Below, one piece after another: positions 44,068 through 54,888 of a DNA stretch of 64,000 nucleotides. Within the stretch, counting starts at the first letter, position 1, and each line of letters begins with the position of its first letter. The notes beneath the pieces were generated by a model. It ran no database searches. It saw only the letters and a program-made list of their open reading frames with translations, and had not been told where the DNA came from. Made by a program: the position numbers and the translations under genes. Source of the DNA: Prochlorococcus sp. AG-347-L02 (GTDB lineage Bacteria > Cyanobacteriota > Cyanobacteriia > PCC-6307 > Cyanobiaceae); assembly GCA_003281255.1 (NCBI GenBank), contig QCCL01000006.1:26956-90955 (forward strand), given 5' to 3'.

Positions 44068-44604
44068 TTGCCAGAATTGAATTCTAAAGATATTTACAAA
44101 ATTGCTGTCGTAATGGGTAGTGATTCAGATCTAAAGACATTGAAACCAGCAATTGACATTTTAAGAGAATTTGGAATAAAAACTGAAGTTTGTATACTTT
44201 CTGCCCATCGAACACCTATTGAAATGATGGAATATGCAAAAAATGCAGAATCAGAAAACATAAAAGTTATAATCGCAGGCGCTGGTGGTGCTGCTCATCT
44301 TCCAGGAATGCTGGCATCCATAACTTTCATTCCTGTAATTGGAGTACCAGTAGAGAGTAAGACTCTTAAGGGGATTGACTCTCTTCTATCAATCGTTCAA
44401 ATGCCCGCTGGGATTCCAGTTGCAACTGTTGCAATTAATGGAGGTCAGAATGCTGGATTATTGGCAATAGAGATGATCAGTTTATTTGATGAATCCATAA
44501 AGAAAAATTTAAAAGAATTCAGAGAAAATCTTCATACACAGGTAAGAACAAAAAATAGTAAGTTATCATCTATTGGACCTGACAATTATCTTCAAAATAA
44601 ATGA
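44068..44604 (+). CDS. purE: N5-carboxyaminoimidazole ribonucleotide mutase
   Basis: VVMGSDSDLKTL, SAHRTP, AGAGGAAHLPGM; TTG start. Confidence 0.97.
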   Translation: MPELNSKDIYKIAVVMGSDSDLKTLKPAIDILREFGIKTEVCILSAHRTPIEMMEYAKNAESENIKVIIAGAGGAAHLPGMLASITFIPVIGVPVESKTLKGIDSLLSIVQMPAGIPVATVAINGGQNAGLLAIEMISLFDESIKKNLKEFRENLHTQVRTKNSKLSSIGPDNYLQNK

Positions 44605-44619
44605 AGTAATATTTTTCTA

Positions 44620-45243
44620 TTAGGCCTTGTTAAGAAAGTTTTCTTTTTTAAGGTAGTTAATAACTTTTTCAACGGAATAACTTAAATCTAACGAACCTGT
44701 ATCAACAACAATTTCTGGATTATGAGGAGCTTCATATGGACTAGAAATCCCTGTAAATTCTTTGATTTCACCCAAACGAGCTTTCTTATAAAGACCTTTA
44801 GTATCCCTATTTTCGCAAACTGTAATATCAGCAGCACAATAAACTTCAATAAAATCCTTAGATCCAATAATTTCTCTTACCTTGTCTCTATCCCTAATAA
44901 ATGGCGAAACGAATGCTGTAATAGTTATTATCCCAGCATTCATAAATAAATTCGCAACTTCTCCAATTCTTCTTATATTTTCTTCTCTATCTTCATCCGA
45001 AAAACCAAGATCTTTACATAAACCGTGTCTAATATTATCTCCATCCAACACATAAGTAGAAAAACCATCTAAATGTAAAACTTCATTTAAAGCATTGGCC
45101 AAAGTACTTTTACCAGAACCAGATAAACCTGTAAACCAGATAACCATACCTTTATGACCTCTCATTTTCTCTAACTTTTCTCTATCAATAGTTAAATTGT
45201 GCCACTTTATATTGGTTGACTTTGTTTGATCTTGTTCTTTCAT
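44620..45243 (-). CDS. cysC: Adenylylsulfate kinase
   Basis: VIWFTGLSGSGKSTLANAL, LDGDNIRHGL, FTGISSPYEAP. Confidence 0.97.
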   Translation of the reverse strand: MKEQDQTKSTNIKWHNLTIDREKLEKMRGHKGMVIWFTGLSGSGKSTLANALNEVLHLDGFSTYVLDGDNIRHGLCKDLGFSDEDREENIRRIGEVANLFMNAGIITITAFVSPFIRDRDKVREIIGSKDFIEVYCAADITVCENRDTKGLYKKARLGEIKEFTGISSPYEAPHNPEIVVDTGSLDLSYSVEKVINYLKKENFLNKA

Positions 45244-45284
45244 TTTTTACATCATCAAAATTAAAACCTATCTTAACCCTTGCT

Positions 45285-45605
45285 TCATAAATTATGAAAT
45301 CCCTCTTTACGAAGAAACTCAATTGATTTCGATACCATATCACCCTGTAACTGGATATTTCTTTCAATTAATATTCCTCCAGTACCACAAAAAACTTTAA
45401 TTTTTTTTAGTAATTCTTTTAGTAAGATTTCATTCTCAGTGCCTAAACCTCGAATTAAAGTTATAGTCTTGCCCTTTTTACCTTTTTTTTGCTTTGAAAT
45501 ATTTATTTTTGATCTTTTATTAAAAGTACCTACCTTAGCTGTTTCTTCAGATTTTTTTTCTTGATTATCGAATTCAATCCAATTTTTTTTTCCCATTATT
45601 TTCAA
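45285..45605 (-). CDS. SUI1/eIF1-like (YciH) translation initiation factor family protein
   Basis: C-terminal SUI1 pattern: TLIRGLG, CGTGGILIERNIQLQGD. Confidence 0.88.
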   Translation of the reverse strand: MKIMGKKNWIEFDNQEKKSEETAKVGTFNKRSKINISKQKKGKKGKTITLIRGLGTENEILLKELLKKIKVFCGTGGILIERNIQLQGDMVSKSIEFLRKEGFHNL

Positions 45606-45644
45606 TATAATCTATAGTTAGTTAATACTTATTCTATAGAAAAA

Positions 45645-46889
45645 GTGGTAAGTACATTTTCTCGCAAAGATCAAAACTATAAAAATGACGATTTAAATCA
45701 ACCCTCAAAAGAGGGAAGGTTTGGAAAATATGGTGGTCAATATGTTCCTGAAACGCTAATGCCTGCTCTTTTTGAGCTTGAAACAGCTGCTTCTAATGCA
45801 TGGAAAGATAAACTTTTTGTAGAAGAATTAAATCATCTACTTAAGACTTATGTAGGAAGAGAAACACCACTTTATGAAGCCAAAAGACTCACTGAACATT
45901 ACAAAACTAAACAAGCAATTCCTAGGATATGGCTTAAAAGAGAAGATTTAAATCATACTGGTGCTCACAAAATTAATAATGCCCTTGGACAAGCTTTATT
46001 GGCAATAAGAATGGGCAAAAAAAGAATAATTGCAGAAACTGGAGCAGGTCAGCATGGAGTTGCTACTGCTACTGTTTGTGCAAGATTTGGCTTGAAATGT
46101 ATTATCTACATGGGTGCTGAAGACATAAAAAGGCAATCCCTTAATGTTTTCAGAATGAAACTTCTTGGAGCTGAAGTTAAAGTTGTAAATTCTGGAACTG
46201 CAACGCTTAAGGATGCTACTAGTGAAGCCATTAGAGATTGGGTTTCTAATGTCGAAACCACACACTACATTTTAGGATCTGTTGCCGGCCCACACCCTTT
46301 CCCAAAGATTGTGCGAGATTTTCATGCAGTTATAGGTGAAGAAACTAAAAAACAATGTTTGGAATCATTTGGATCTTTTCCCGATATTTTGCTTGCATGT
46401 GTAGGTGGGGGATCAAATGCAATGGGGCTTTTCCATCCTTTTGTTAAAGAAACTTCAGTGCGTCTTATTGGAGTTGAAGCCGCAGGAAGCGGAGTTGATA
46501 CTGACAAACATGCTGCCACTATCACTAAAGGGTCAGTTGGAATTTTGCATGGATCAATGAGTCTTCTCTTACAAGATGATAATGGTCAAGTACAAGAAGC
46601 TCACTCAATAAGTGCAGGTTTAGATTACCCTGGGGTAGGTCCTGAACATAGCTATTTAAAAGATATAGGTAGAGCAGAATATGGATCAGTCACAGATCAA
46701 GAAGCTTTAAATGCTTTAAGACTTGTTAGTGAGCTTGAAGGAATTATACCTGCACTTGAAACTTCCCATGCCTTTGCTTGGTTAGATAAATTATGCCCTA
46801 CTCTTGAAAAAGATACTCACATAGTTATCAATTGCTCTGGTAGAGGCGACAAAGATGTTAATACTGTTGCATCTTCGTTAGATATTTAA
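45645..46889 (+). CDS. trpB: Tryptophan synthase beta chain
   Basis: [50 protein letters not shown] start. Confidence 0.98.
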   Translation: MVSTFSRKDQNYKNDDLNQPSKEGRFGKYGGQYVPETLMPALFELETAASNAWKDKLFVEELNHLLKTYVGRETPLYEAKRLTEHYKTKQAIPRIWLKREDLNHTGAHKINNALGQALLAIRMGKKRIIAETGAGQHGVATATVCARFGLKCIIYMGAEDIKRQSLNVFRMKLLGAEVKVVNSGTATLKDATSEAIRDWVSNVETTHYILGSVAGPHPFPKIVRDFHAVIGEETKKQCLESFGSFPDILLACVGGGSNAMGLFHPFVKETSVRLIGVEAAGSGVDTDKHAATITKGSVGILHGSMSLLLQDDNGQVQEAHSISAGLDYPGVGPEHSYLKDIGRAEYGSVTDQEALNALRLVSELEGIIPALETSHAFAWLDKLCPTLEKDTHIVINCSGRGDKDVNTVASSLDI

Positions 46890-47240
46890 TCAATACCTTG
46901 GAATTGATGGGTCTATATATTTACTCCATCCATCAATACCCTCCTCCAAATTCCATATTTCGCTCACAATATTATTATCCAAGCACCATTGAGAAAAGTT
47001 ATAACTTCTTATTCCTGCATGACAGGTAACTACAATTTCTCTGTCTAATAAACCAGCAAATATTTCTTCAACGTATTCAGATGTGACTTTACTAATTGGT
47101 ATATGTAAAAATTCTTTTGAGAAACGAGCTAATTCAAGCTCTGAATGTTCTCTTACATCAATCAAGACTGGATCTTCTTTCTCAGAATTAAACCAATCAT
47201 TGAGACTAGAAGCATTTATAGATTTTGGATAACTTTCCAA
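46890..47240 (-). CDS. Rhodanese-like domain protein
   Basis: LIDVREHSE and active-site VVTCHAGIRSYNFSQWC. Confidence 0.9.
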   Translation of the reverse strand: MESYPKSINASSLNDWFNSEKEDPVLIDVREHSELELARFSKEFLHIPISKVTSEYVEEIFAGLLDREIVVTCHAGIRSYNFSQWCLDNNIVSEIWNLEEGIDGWSKYIDPSIPRY

Positions 47241-47323
47241 TTTATAGGATAAATTATGTGTTATTTACAATTTAATAAATTAAGTTGCAGGAGGAAGTTT
47301 ATTGTTAAAAATAAAAATAAACA

Positions 47324-48790
47324 TTGATAATGAAACGCAGAGTAGTAGCAATAATACTGTTGTTATCTTTATTACTTTTTTTTGGTTTTAAAAAAGTTTC
47401 TGCTAATAACAATAAGGAGCAAAGTACAAATATCGAGCAGCTAAATATTTTAAAATTTATACCTGAAAACAATAAATTATTATTTATTTCAAATTTAGAT
47501 AGTTTTAATATTGTTAATAATAATGAAAAAGATAAAAATCAAAAAAATCAAGATAATTTTGTGTTAATAAAAGATTCTATATTAGATTACTTAGGTATAG
47601 ATCTAGGTAACAATAAATTAGAAGATATCTATAATAACGAACTTATAATCTCAACTTTTGAAAATAATAAACAGCTTAAAGATGATATTTTGATTGTTTT
47701 TAAAATTAAGCCAGAAAAAACAATTGACGATTTATTAAATTTGCCAAATAAAATTGATCAGATTGATGAGATAATTTCAATTAATAGAGAAAACAAAATA
47801 AATTTCCTGAACTATATTTACCGAACCGACGATAATTATATAATTTCTTCATCAGATAAAAAATTGATAGAAAATAGTATTAACTTGAGTAATGAATTTA
47901 AAGAAAAAAAATTTGAATATGGGGGAGAACTTTTTGGACTAAAAAATCAAAAAAATATTTTATTCACAAAGAAATTTGGAGAAAGTATTTTTTTTGATAA
48001 AGGAATTTTTACTAATACAAATGAAGATATTATAGCTACAACATTTGACTTAAAAAATAAACATTTAATTTTAAAATCATATTTACTAAATAATAAAAAA
48101 AATATTGATATTCTTGCTTATGATAAGTTGATAAATAAAGAAAATACGAATAAAGATAATGCTGAAGTTTCAATTTTTAGTGAAATTAAAAATTTTGAAA
48201 AATATCTAAAACCTTTTATAAATAATTTTGAAATAAGTTTTTTTGAAGATTTTAACCAAAATACAAATCAAAACATCTTAATTCTCAAATCAAAAAAAGA
48301 TTGGCTTTTTACATTTGAAAAAAATATTGAAAATCAATTTGATTTAAGTACTTTGAAAAAACTAAAAGATTTCAACAAATATACTTTGAAACACAATGAA
48401 GATATTTACTCAATATATTCCAAAGATATTCTTGAAGAAAAAAACGATGCAATAAAACAATTTACTTTTGAAAACATCTATGCAATAGAATCAGGAGGTT
48501 TACAATTCATAAGTAATTTTTTAATAGATAGTAAAAAACTAGAAACAATCTCAAAAAAATTTTTCAACCTAAAAAATTATAAAGATAAATCTACTTCTCT
48601 ATTTGCAAAAGTTTATATCAAAGATGAAAATTCCAATAAAATTGGATATCTACCTGATTTGGAGGATCTTAATTTTCTCATTAGAAACATTTTAAAAATA
48701 TCAAATGAAGAATCTCTAGAAATCATAAGTCAATCTATTCCAGAAAAAAATCCAATTCTTTATACAGAAACAAGTTTAAAAATACCTTAA
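47324..48790 (+). CDS. DUF3352-like exported protein
   Basis: N-terminal signal/anchor RRVVAIILLLSLLLFFGF, then long Asn/Lys/Glu-rich sequence; family call by overall pattern. Confidence 0.6.
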   Translation: MIMKRRVVAIILLLSLLLFFGFKKVSANNNKEQSTNIEQLNILKFIPENNKLLFISNLDSFNIVNNNEKDKNQKNQDNFVLIKDSILDYLGIDLGNNKLEDIYNNELIISTFENNKQLKDDILIVFKIKPEKTIDDLLNLPNKIDQIDEIISINRENKINFLNYIYRTDDNYIISSSDKKLIENSINLSNEFKEKKFEYGGELFGLKNQKNILFTKKFGESIFFDKGIFTNTNEDIIATTFDLKNKHLILKSYLLNNKKNIDILAYDKLINKENTNKDNAEVSIFSEIKNFEKYLKPFINNFEISFFEDFNQNTNQNILILKSKKDWLFTFEKNIENQFDLSTLKKLKDFNKYTLKHNEDIYSIYSKDILEEKNDAIKQFTFENIYAIESGGLQFISNFLIDSKKLETISKKFFNLKNYKDKSTSLFAKVYIKDENSNKIGYLPDLEDLNFLIRNILKISNEESLEIISQSIPEKNPILYTETSLKIP

Positions 48791-48914
48791 TAGAGTCATT
48801 CAAATAAGCTTCAAAGATAATCATTTGGAATTTTTATGAAGTTAATAACTTGTGGTTAATTAAAAATTATTTGACTATCTTTAATCTATAAGTATTTGAT
48901 ATTGAATTAAGCAA

Positions 48915-50060
48915 TTGGACAATAACAAACTAATTTTAAAACCAGGATTAGAGGGTGTCCCAGTAACTAATTCATCTATCTGTGATATTGACGGCATCAA
49001 AGGCAAATTATTGTATAGAGGATATTCAATTGAGGAACTTTCCAAGAAAAGCAGTTTTTTAGAAACTGCTTACCTATTGATTTGGGGTGAATTGCCCACA
49101 GCTATTCAACTGAGAGATTTTGAACAAGAAGTTCAGATGCATCGAAGGTTAAGTTTTAGAGTAAGAGATATGATGAAATGTTTCCCTGCGACGGGTCATC
49201 CTATGGATGCACTTCAATCAAGTGCAGCTTCTTTGGGGCTTTTCTATTCGCGTAGGGCAATAGATGATCCTAATTACATCTACAACGCAGTCATAAGACT
49301 AATAGCAAAAATACCCACAATGATTGCTGCGTTTCAACTTATTAGAAAAGGACAAGACCCAATCCAACCTAGAGATGATTTAACTTACTCATCAAATTTT
49401 CTTTACATGCTGACTGAAAAAGAACAGGATCCTATAGCTGCAAAAGTTTTTGATAGGTGTTTAATTCTTCATGCCGAACATAGTTTAAACGCAAGTACAT
49501 TTAGCGCTAGAGTGACTGCAAGTACTCTTACAGACCCATATGCTGTCATAGCCTCTGCAGTAGGAACGCTGGCTGGCCCATTACATGGAGGAGCAAATGA
49601 GGATGTGATTGCAATGTTAGAAGAGATTAAAACCCCAGAAAATGCTGGTACTTTTTTAGATAATGCAATAAAAAATAAAAGTAAGATAATGGGCTTCGGC
49701 CACAGAGAATATAAAGTCAAAGATCCAAGAGCAATAATTCTTCAAAAACTAGCAGAAGAACTTTTTATTAGATTTGGAGCAGATGAAATGTATGAAGTTG
49801 CTAAATCTATTGAGGCAGAGGCAATCCCAAGACTTGGACCTAAGGGTATATTCCCTAACGTGGATTTTTATTCTGGACTTGTTTATAGGAAACTTGGTAT
49901 TCCTCGTGATTTATTTACTCCAATTTTTGCCATATCTAGAGTGGCTGGTTGGTTAGCTCATTGGAGAGAGCAACTTGGAGCAAATAGAATTTTCAGACCA
50001 TCGCAAATCTATACAGGTTCAGCACCAAGAGATTGGATAAGCTTAGAAAATAGAGAATAA
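48915..50060 (+). CDS. gltA: Citrate synthase
   Basis: LLYRGYSIEELSKKSSFLETAYLLIWGELP, GPLHGGANEDV, GFGHREYKVKDPRA; TTG start. Confidence 0.97.
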   Translation: MDNNKLILKPGLEGVPVTNSSICDIDGIKGKLLYRGYSIEELSKKSSFLETAYLLIWGELPTAIQLRDFEQEVQMHRRLSFRVRDMMKCFPATGHPMDALQSSAASLGLFYSRRAIDDPNYIYNAVIRLIAKIPTMIAAFQLIRKGQDPIQPRDDLTYSSNFLYMLTEKEQDPIAAKVFDRCLILHAEHSLNASTFSARVTASTLTDPYAVIASAVGTLAGPLHGGANEDVIAMLEEIKTPENAGTFLDNAIKNKSKIMGFGHREYKVKDPRAIILQKLAEELFIRFGADEMYEVAKSIEAEAIPRLGPKGIFPNVDFYSGLVYRKLGIPRDLFTPIFAISRVAGWLAHWREQLGANRIFRPSQIYTGSAPRDWISLENRE

Positions 50061-50135
50061 TATTTGCAGCTTTTCATAAAAAACACACATATTGTTTGTG
50101 AAGAGTTAATCTATTAAGTAAATAACATAAAAATT

Positions 50136-51254
50136 TTGGAATACGGATTAGATCTCGAATATAGTTTTAACGAATTCTTAAAAGGTTTTGGCCTCTCCAG
50201 CGAAATCGCTCATATAATTTGGCTCCCTCTACCTATGCTTTTGGTTTTGGTAGCAGCAGTTATTGGAGTTTTAGTAACAGTTTGGCTTGAAAGAAAAATA
50301 TCTGCTGCTGCTCAACAAAGAATAGGTCCCGAATATGCAGGAGCGCTTGGCGTCCTCCAACCAATTGCGGATGGTCTTAAGTTACTTGTCAAAGAAGATA
50401 TTATTCCTGCTAAGGCGGATGGAATTCTTTTCACTGCAGGACCCATATTAGTTCTTGTACCAGTGATTCTGTCTTGGTTAATTGTACCTTTTGGACAAAA
50501 CCTTTTAATAAGTAACGTTGGTATTGGAATTTTCCTATGGATCTCTTTAAGTAGTATTCAGCCAATTGGCCTTCTTATGAGCGGATATGCATCAAATAAT
50601 AAGTATTCTTTATTAGGAGGTTTAAGAGCAGCAGCTCAATCAATAAGTTACGAAATTCCTTTAGCTTTATCTGTACTGGCTATCGTACTAATGACAAATT
50701 CTCTAAGCACTATTGACATTGTCAACCAACAGAGTAGTGCTGGAATCCTTAGTTGGAACATATGGAGACAACCAGTTGGTTTCATAGTCTTTTGGATTTG
50801 TGCCCTTGCAGAATGTGAGAGACTTCCATTTGACTTACCCGAAGCTGAAGAAGAATTAGTTGCAGGATATCAAACTGAATATGCAGGGATGAAATTCGCA
50901 TTGTTCTATCTTGGTAGTTACATTAATTTAATTCTTTCAGCTTTATTGGTATCAATACTTTATTTGGGAGGATGGGGTTTTCCCATTCCAGTTGAATTAA
51001 TAGCTAAGTTTCTAAATTTGCCAATTAATGCCCCCTTCATACAAGTTTTCACTGCATCAATAGGAATTGTAATGACTGTATTAAAAGCATATCTTTTAGT
51101 TTTCATTGCAATATTATTGCGTTGGACAACTCCTAGAGTAAGAATAGATCAACTATTAGATCTAGGATGGAAGTTTCTTCTTCCAATTTCTCTTGCTAAT
51201 CTTTTGATAACTGCAGGATTAAAACTTGCTTTTCCGCAATTCTTTGGTGGTTAA
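50136..51254 (+). CDS. ndhA: NAD(P)H-quinone oxidoreductase subunit 1
   Basis: [52 protein letters not shown]. Confidence 0.98.
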   Translation: MEYGLDLEYSFNEFLKGFGLSSEIAHIIWLPLPMLLVLVAAVIGVLVTVWLERKISAAAQQRIGPEYAGALGVLQPIADGLKLLVKEDIIPAKADGILFTAGPILVLVPVILSWLIVPFGQNLLISNVGIGIFLWISLSSIQPIGLLMSGYASNNKYSLLGGLRAAAQSISYEIPLALSVLAIVLMTNSLSTIDIVNQQSSAGILSWNIWRQPVGFIVFWICALAECERLPFDLPEAEEELVAGYQTEYAGMKFALFYLGSYINLILSALLVSILYLGGWGFPIPVELIAKFLNLPINAPFIQVFTASIGIVMTVLKAYLLVFIAILLRWTTPRVRIDQLLDLGWKFLLPISLANLLITAGLKLAFPQFFGG

Positions 51255-51321
51255 ACTTAAGTAAAAATACTTAAATTAAAAATTAATCCACTAAAATAAA
51301 ATAACTAAGTAAATTCTTCAA

Positions 51322-51948
51322 ATGAACAATTTCCTTCAACAAATAAATAGCTATATCAAAGAAGCATTTAATGCTGGTAAATACTTATATAATGGCTTAT
51401 CAGTTACTTTTGATCATCTTCGAAGAAGACCAGTTACTGTCCAATATCCATATGAAAAATTAATACCATCTGAAAGGTATAGAGGAAGAATTCATTATGA
51501 ATTTGATAAATGTATTGCTTGTGAAGTTTGCGTGAGAGTATGTCCCATAAATTTACCAGTCGTTGATTGGGTAATGAATAAAGAAACCAAAAAAAAGGAA
51601 CTAAGAAATTATTCTATAGATTTTGGAGTTTGTATATTTTGCGGAAATTGTGTTGAATATTGCCCAACTAATTGTCTTTCAATGACCGAAGAATATGAAT
51701 TAGCTACTTTTGATAGACACAATCTAAATTTTGATAATGTCGCACTTGGTAGGTTACCTACAAACGTCACAACAGATCCATCAGTTAAACCTCTAAGAGA
51801 ACTTGCCTATCTTCCTAAAGGTGTAATGGACCCTCATGAAATCCCAGCTTCAGATACTAGAGTTGGTAAATTACCAGAAGAAGTCTATGATTGGATGAGG
51901 CCAGAATCCAATGAAAATAAAGATAAAGTTTCTAATCCAAACAATTAA
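51322..51948 (+). CDS. ndhI: NAD(P)H-quinone oxidoreductase subunit I (2x[4Fe-4S])
   Basis: [16 protein letters not shown] and [15 protein letters not shown]. Confidence 0.98.
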   Translation: MNNFLQQINSYIKEAFNAGKYLYNGLSVTFDHLRRRPVTVQYPYEKLIPSERYRGRIHYEFDKCIACEVCVRVCPINLPVVDWVMNKETKKKELRNYSIDFGVCIFCGNCVEYCPTNCLSMTEEYELATFDRHNLNFDNVALGRLPTNVTTDPSVKPLRELAYLPKGVMDPHEIPASDTRVGKLPEEVYDWMRPESNENKDKVSNPNN

Positions 51949-51961
51949 TTTCCATTAATTT

Positions 51962-52561
51962 ATGTCCATTGCAATAACAACTCAAATTATTTGTTTTACA
52001 ATTTTATCTTTAGTTACCCTTATCGGAGCACTTGGCGTTGTATTACTCGAAAGTATTGTTTATTCAGCCTTTCTTCTCGGAGGAGTTTTTATGAGTGTGG
52101 CAGGATTATATCTTCTTTTAAATGCAAGTTTTGTTGCTGCAGCACAAGTTTTAGTTTATGTGGGTGCAGTTAATGTATTAATAATCTTTGCAATAATGCT
52201 AGTCAATAAAAAAGAAGATTTAAAGCCCATAAATGACATTAAATCAAGAAGAATCATATCAACATCAATATGTTTAACTCTGCTAAGCCTTTTAATAAGA
52301 GTTGACTTGACTAATGTATGGAGCCTATCAAGTCCTCAAAACTCTATTGGAGAAGAATCAACTATCAGAATTGGTGAACATCTATTTAGTGATTATTTAC
52401 TCCCATTTGAAGTAGCATCCGTTTTACTTTTAATGGCAATGATTGGAGCTATCGTATTAGCTAGAAGAGATGTAATGAGCAAGGATATTTCCACTGGATT
52501 ACCCGTTGATCAAGAATTAATTGAAAAATCATCAGAACCATTACTCACAAATAAAAATTAA
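51962..52561 (+). CDS. ndhG: NAD(P)H-quinone oxidoreductase subunit 6
   Basis: Membrane protein with FVAAAQVLVYVGAVNVLIIFAIMLVN. Confidence 0.97.
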   Translation: MSIAITTQIICFTILSLVTLIGALGVVLLESIVYSAFLLGGVFMSVAGLYLLLNASFVAAAQVLVYVGAVNVLIIFAIMLVNKKEDLKPINDIKSRRIISTSICLTLLSLLIRVDLTNVWSLSSPQNSIGEESTIRIGEHLFSDYLLPFEVASVLLLMAMIGAIVLARRDVMSKDISTGLPVDQELIEKSSEPLLTNKN

Positions 52562-52576
52562 CCTTTCACCTTTCTT

Positions 52577-52900
52577 ATGATGAGTTTAGAATCAATTCCT
52601 ATTCAAGCATTTTTAATTGTATCTTCAGCACTATTCTGTATTGGGATTTGGGGATTATTAAATAGCAGAAATGCAGTAAGAGTTCTTATGAGCATTGAGT
52701 TAATGCTCAATGCAGTAAATATAAACTTAATGGCGTTTTCTTCCTATGTTGATAATAATTTAATTCAAGGTCAAGTTTTTACAATTTTTGTGATTACTGT
52801 TGCTGCCGCAGAAGCGGCAGTTGGATTAGCTATCTTATTATCTCTTTATAGGAATAGGGTGACTGTAGATATGGAAAGTTTTAATTTATTAAAATGGTAA
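52577..52900 (+). CDS. ndhE: NAD(P)H-quinone oxidoreductase subunit 4L
   Basis: NAVRVLMSIELMLNAVNINLMAFS, VITVAAAEAAVGLAILLSLYRN. Confidence 0.98.
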   Translation: MMSLESIPIQAFLIVSSALFCIGIWGLLNSRNAVRVLMSIELMLNAVNINLMAFSSYVDNNLIQGQVFTIFVITVAAAEAAVGLAILLSLYRNRVTVDMESFNLLKW

Positions 52901-52909
52901 AACCACTAA

Positions 52910-53821
52910 ATGAAACTCTCATTAGTGCTTATTATATATCGTTCAAATAGTTCTATAGCTCAAGAGGCTTCTAAATACTGTGAAGAAGTCCTCAAAGCTA
53001 AAAATATAAACTCAAAAAGAATTGAGAGTGATTTTTATAAAGATGAAATTGAAAAATATTTTTGTAATCTAGAATTAAAACCAAATATTGGCATAGTTCT
53101 TGGTGGAGATGGAACCTTCCTAAAATGTGCAAATGCTTTAGCCGATTATGATATTCCTTTGTTGAGCATTAATATTGGTGGTAATCTGGGTTTCCTTACG
53201 CAAGAAAAAGATTTTTTGTTTGACAAATCTTTTATTGATATCCTTGAAAACGAAGAATATAAAATTGATTTTCGTAATAGATTAAATTGTAATGTTTGTA
53301 TTAATCGGACAAGTTCTGAAAAAAAGATTATAAAAAGCTACGATGCCTTAAATGATTTTTATTTTAAATCTGTTGAAGAAGACATTTCTCCCACCAATCA
53401 AATACAAATTGAAATAGATAACGAGAAGGTTAATGAATACAAAGGTGATGGTTTAATCATATCTACATCTACTGGTTCAACCGCTTACTCAATGGCCGCA
53501 GGAGGGCCAATAGTACACCCTAGTATTGATGCAATGATAATTAACCCTATATGCCCTATGAGTTTGGCTAGCAGACCAATAGTTATACCTAATACTAGTA
53601 AGGTAATCATAAAACCTATCAAAAAAAGTCAAGGGGCAATTAAATTATGGAGAGACGGTTCAAAATGTATGACCATTAGGGAAAATTACTATTGTGAGAT
53701 CAAAAAAGGGCACTCACCTTGCAAAATAATAAAGTTTAAGAAAAGCATGGGCTACTATAATACCCTAATAAAAAAACTAGATTGGAAAGGTGATTTATCT
53801 CAAAAAAATTTCAAAAATTAA
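52910..53821 (+). CDS. nadK: NAD kinase
   Basis: [52 protein letters not shown]. Confidence 0.96.
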   Translation: MKLSLVLIIYRSNSSIAQEASKYCEEVLKAKNINSKRIESDFYKDEIEKYFCNLELKPNIGIVLGGDGTFLKCANALADYDIPLLSINIGGNLGFLTQEKDFLFDKSFIDILENEEYKIDFRNRLNCNVCINRTSSEKKIIKSYDALNDFYFKSVEEDISPTNQIQIEIDNEKVNEYKGDGLIISTSTGSTAYSMAAGGPIVHPSIDAMIINPICPMSLASRPIVIPNTSKVIIKPIKKSQGAIKLWRDGSKCMTIRENYYCEIKKGHSPCKIIKFKKSMGYYNTLIKKLDWKGDLSQKNFKN

Positions 53822-54295
53822 ATGGCCTTAGAGATAGAAAGAAGATTTCTTATAAAAAATGACAATTGGAAAGAATTCATAAGTAAAAAAATTTATATTG
53901 AACAAGGATATTTATCCAAAAGTATAGATGGTTGGATTATTAGGGTAAGGCTTATAGGCAAAAACTCTAAAATAACACTAAAAAAACACATCAAGGGTTT
54001 TACAAACTTAGAATTTGAATACTCCATTCCACGAAGCGACGCTGAAATAATAATGTCAAATCTTTCAAATACAATTAAAAAAGATAGATTCTTTTTAGAA
54101 ATTGAAAAAAAATCTTGGATTATAGATTGCTTTAAAGAAAATAATTATCCACTTGAAATTGCAGAAATTGAACTTTCTAATGAAGAGGAAGAGTTATTTC
54201 TTCCATCTTTCATTTCAAAAGAAATTACTGGGCTAACCCATTACTCCAATTTCAGTCTCGCTAACAATCCTTTTTCACAGTGGAAAGAAGACTAG
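53822..54295 (+). CDS. CYTH / triphosphate tunnel metalloenzyme family protein
   Basis: N-terminal MALEIERRFLIKN (ExExR/K), central GWIIRVRL, ITLKKHIKG. Confidence 0.88.
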   Translation: MALEIERRFLIKNDNWKEFISKKIYIEQGYLSKSIDGWIIRVRLIGKNSKITLKKHIKGFTNLEFEYSIPRSDAEIIMSNLSNTIKKDRFFLEIEKKSWIIDCFKENNYPLEIAEIELSNEEEELFLPSFISKEITGLTHYSNFSLANNPFSQWKED

Positions 54296-54381
54296 TTAAC
54301 AACTTGCAAAAGTATCTAGTCAAAGGAACCACTCATCCTTTATATTTTCTTTATATTTAAGCAAAGTATTTTTTTATTCTG

Positions 54382-54570
54382 ATGTATGGTCTTTACGACA
54401 AGGAAGGTATATTGAGATTTGTTAATTCAGACAAAGATGCTTGTATTGCATATGCTGAACTTTTCGAATTAGAATCTACAAATTACTGTCTAATGGATTT
54501 GGCTAATGATGCAAAAAAAGTAAAGGGTAATACTAATCTTGATCAGAGTCTGGGAGTGTACAACAGTTAA
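54382..54570 (+). CDS. Small hypothetical protein (62 aa)
   Basis: ORF MYGLYDKEGILRFVNSDKDACIAYAELFELES..., protein-like composition, preceded by an unrelated spacer. Confidence 0.6.
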   Translation: MYGLYDKEGILRFVNSDKDACIAYAELFELESTNYCLMDLANDAKKVKGNTNLDQSLGVYNS

Positions 54571-54811
54571 ATCCATCTCTACAAATTTTGCCGTTGTCCA
54601 TTGCCCAATTCAAAAGTGCTACCCTGTTTTTAGAACCAGTTTTTGTAAACATATTACTTACATGATTATCAACAGTTCTTTTACTAATAGTTAGTTTTAC
54701 AGCAATTTCTTGATTTGTAAGCCCATCAGCTACTAGATCAATGATTTCCATCTCTCTTGCTGAGAGACCCATCATATCAATGTTGTTTACTTCTTCTTCA
54801 ACCATTTGCAT
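54533..54811 (-). CDS. pedR: PedR-like stand-alone LuxR-type HTH regulator
   Basis: LSAREMEIIDLVADGLTNQEIAVKLTISKRTVDNHVSNMFTKTGSKNRVALLNWAMDNGKICRDGFNCC; no receiver domain; Cys-rich C-terminus. Confidence 0.8.
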   Translation of the reverse strand: MQMVEEEVNNIDMMGLSAREMEIIDLVADGLTNQEIAVKLTISKRTVDNHVSNMFTKTGSKNRVALLNWAMDNGKICRDGFNCCTLPDSDQD

Positions 54812-54888
54812 TTAAACAGTTCCTTTTTTATATTAATTAAGTTTAGCAATCTCAGTACACTTGTTAACCAACTAGGAAACAAAAGCAA

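Noticed and set aside
45185-45367. 60-aa minus-strand ORF between cysC and the SUI1 gene
   Set aside because: Overlaps both supported genes in a different frame, no recognisable features.
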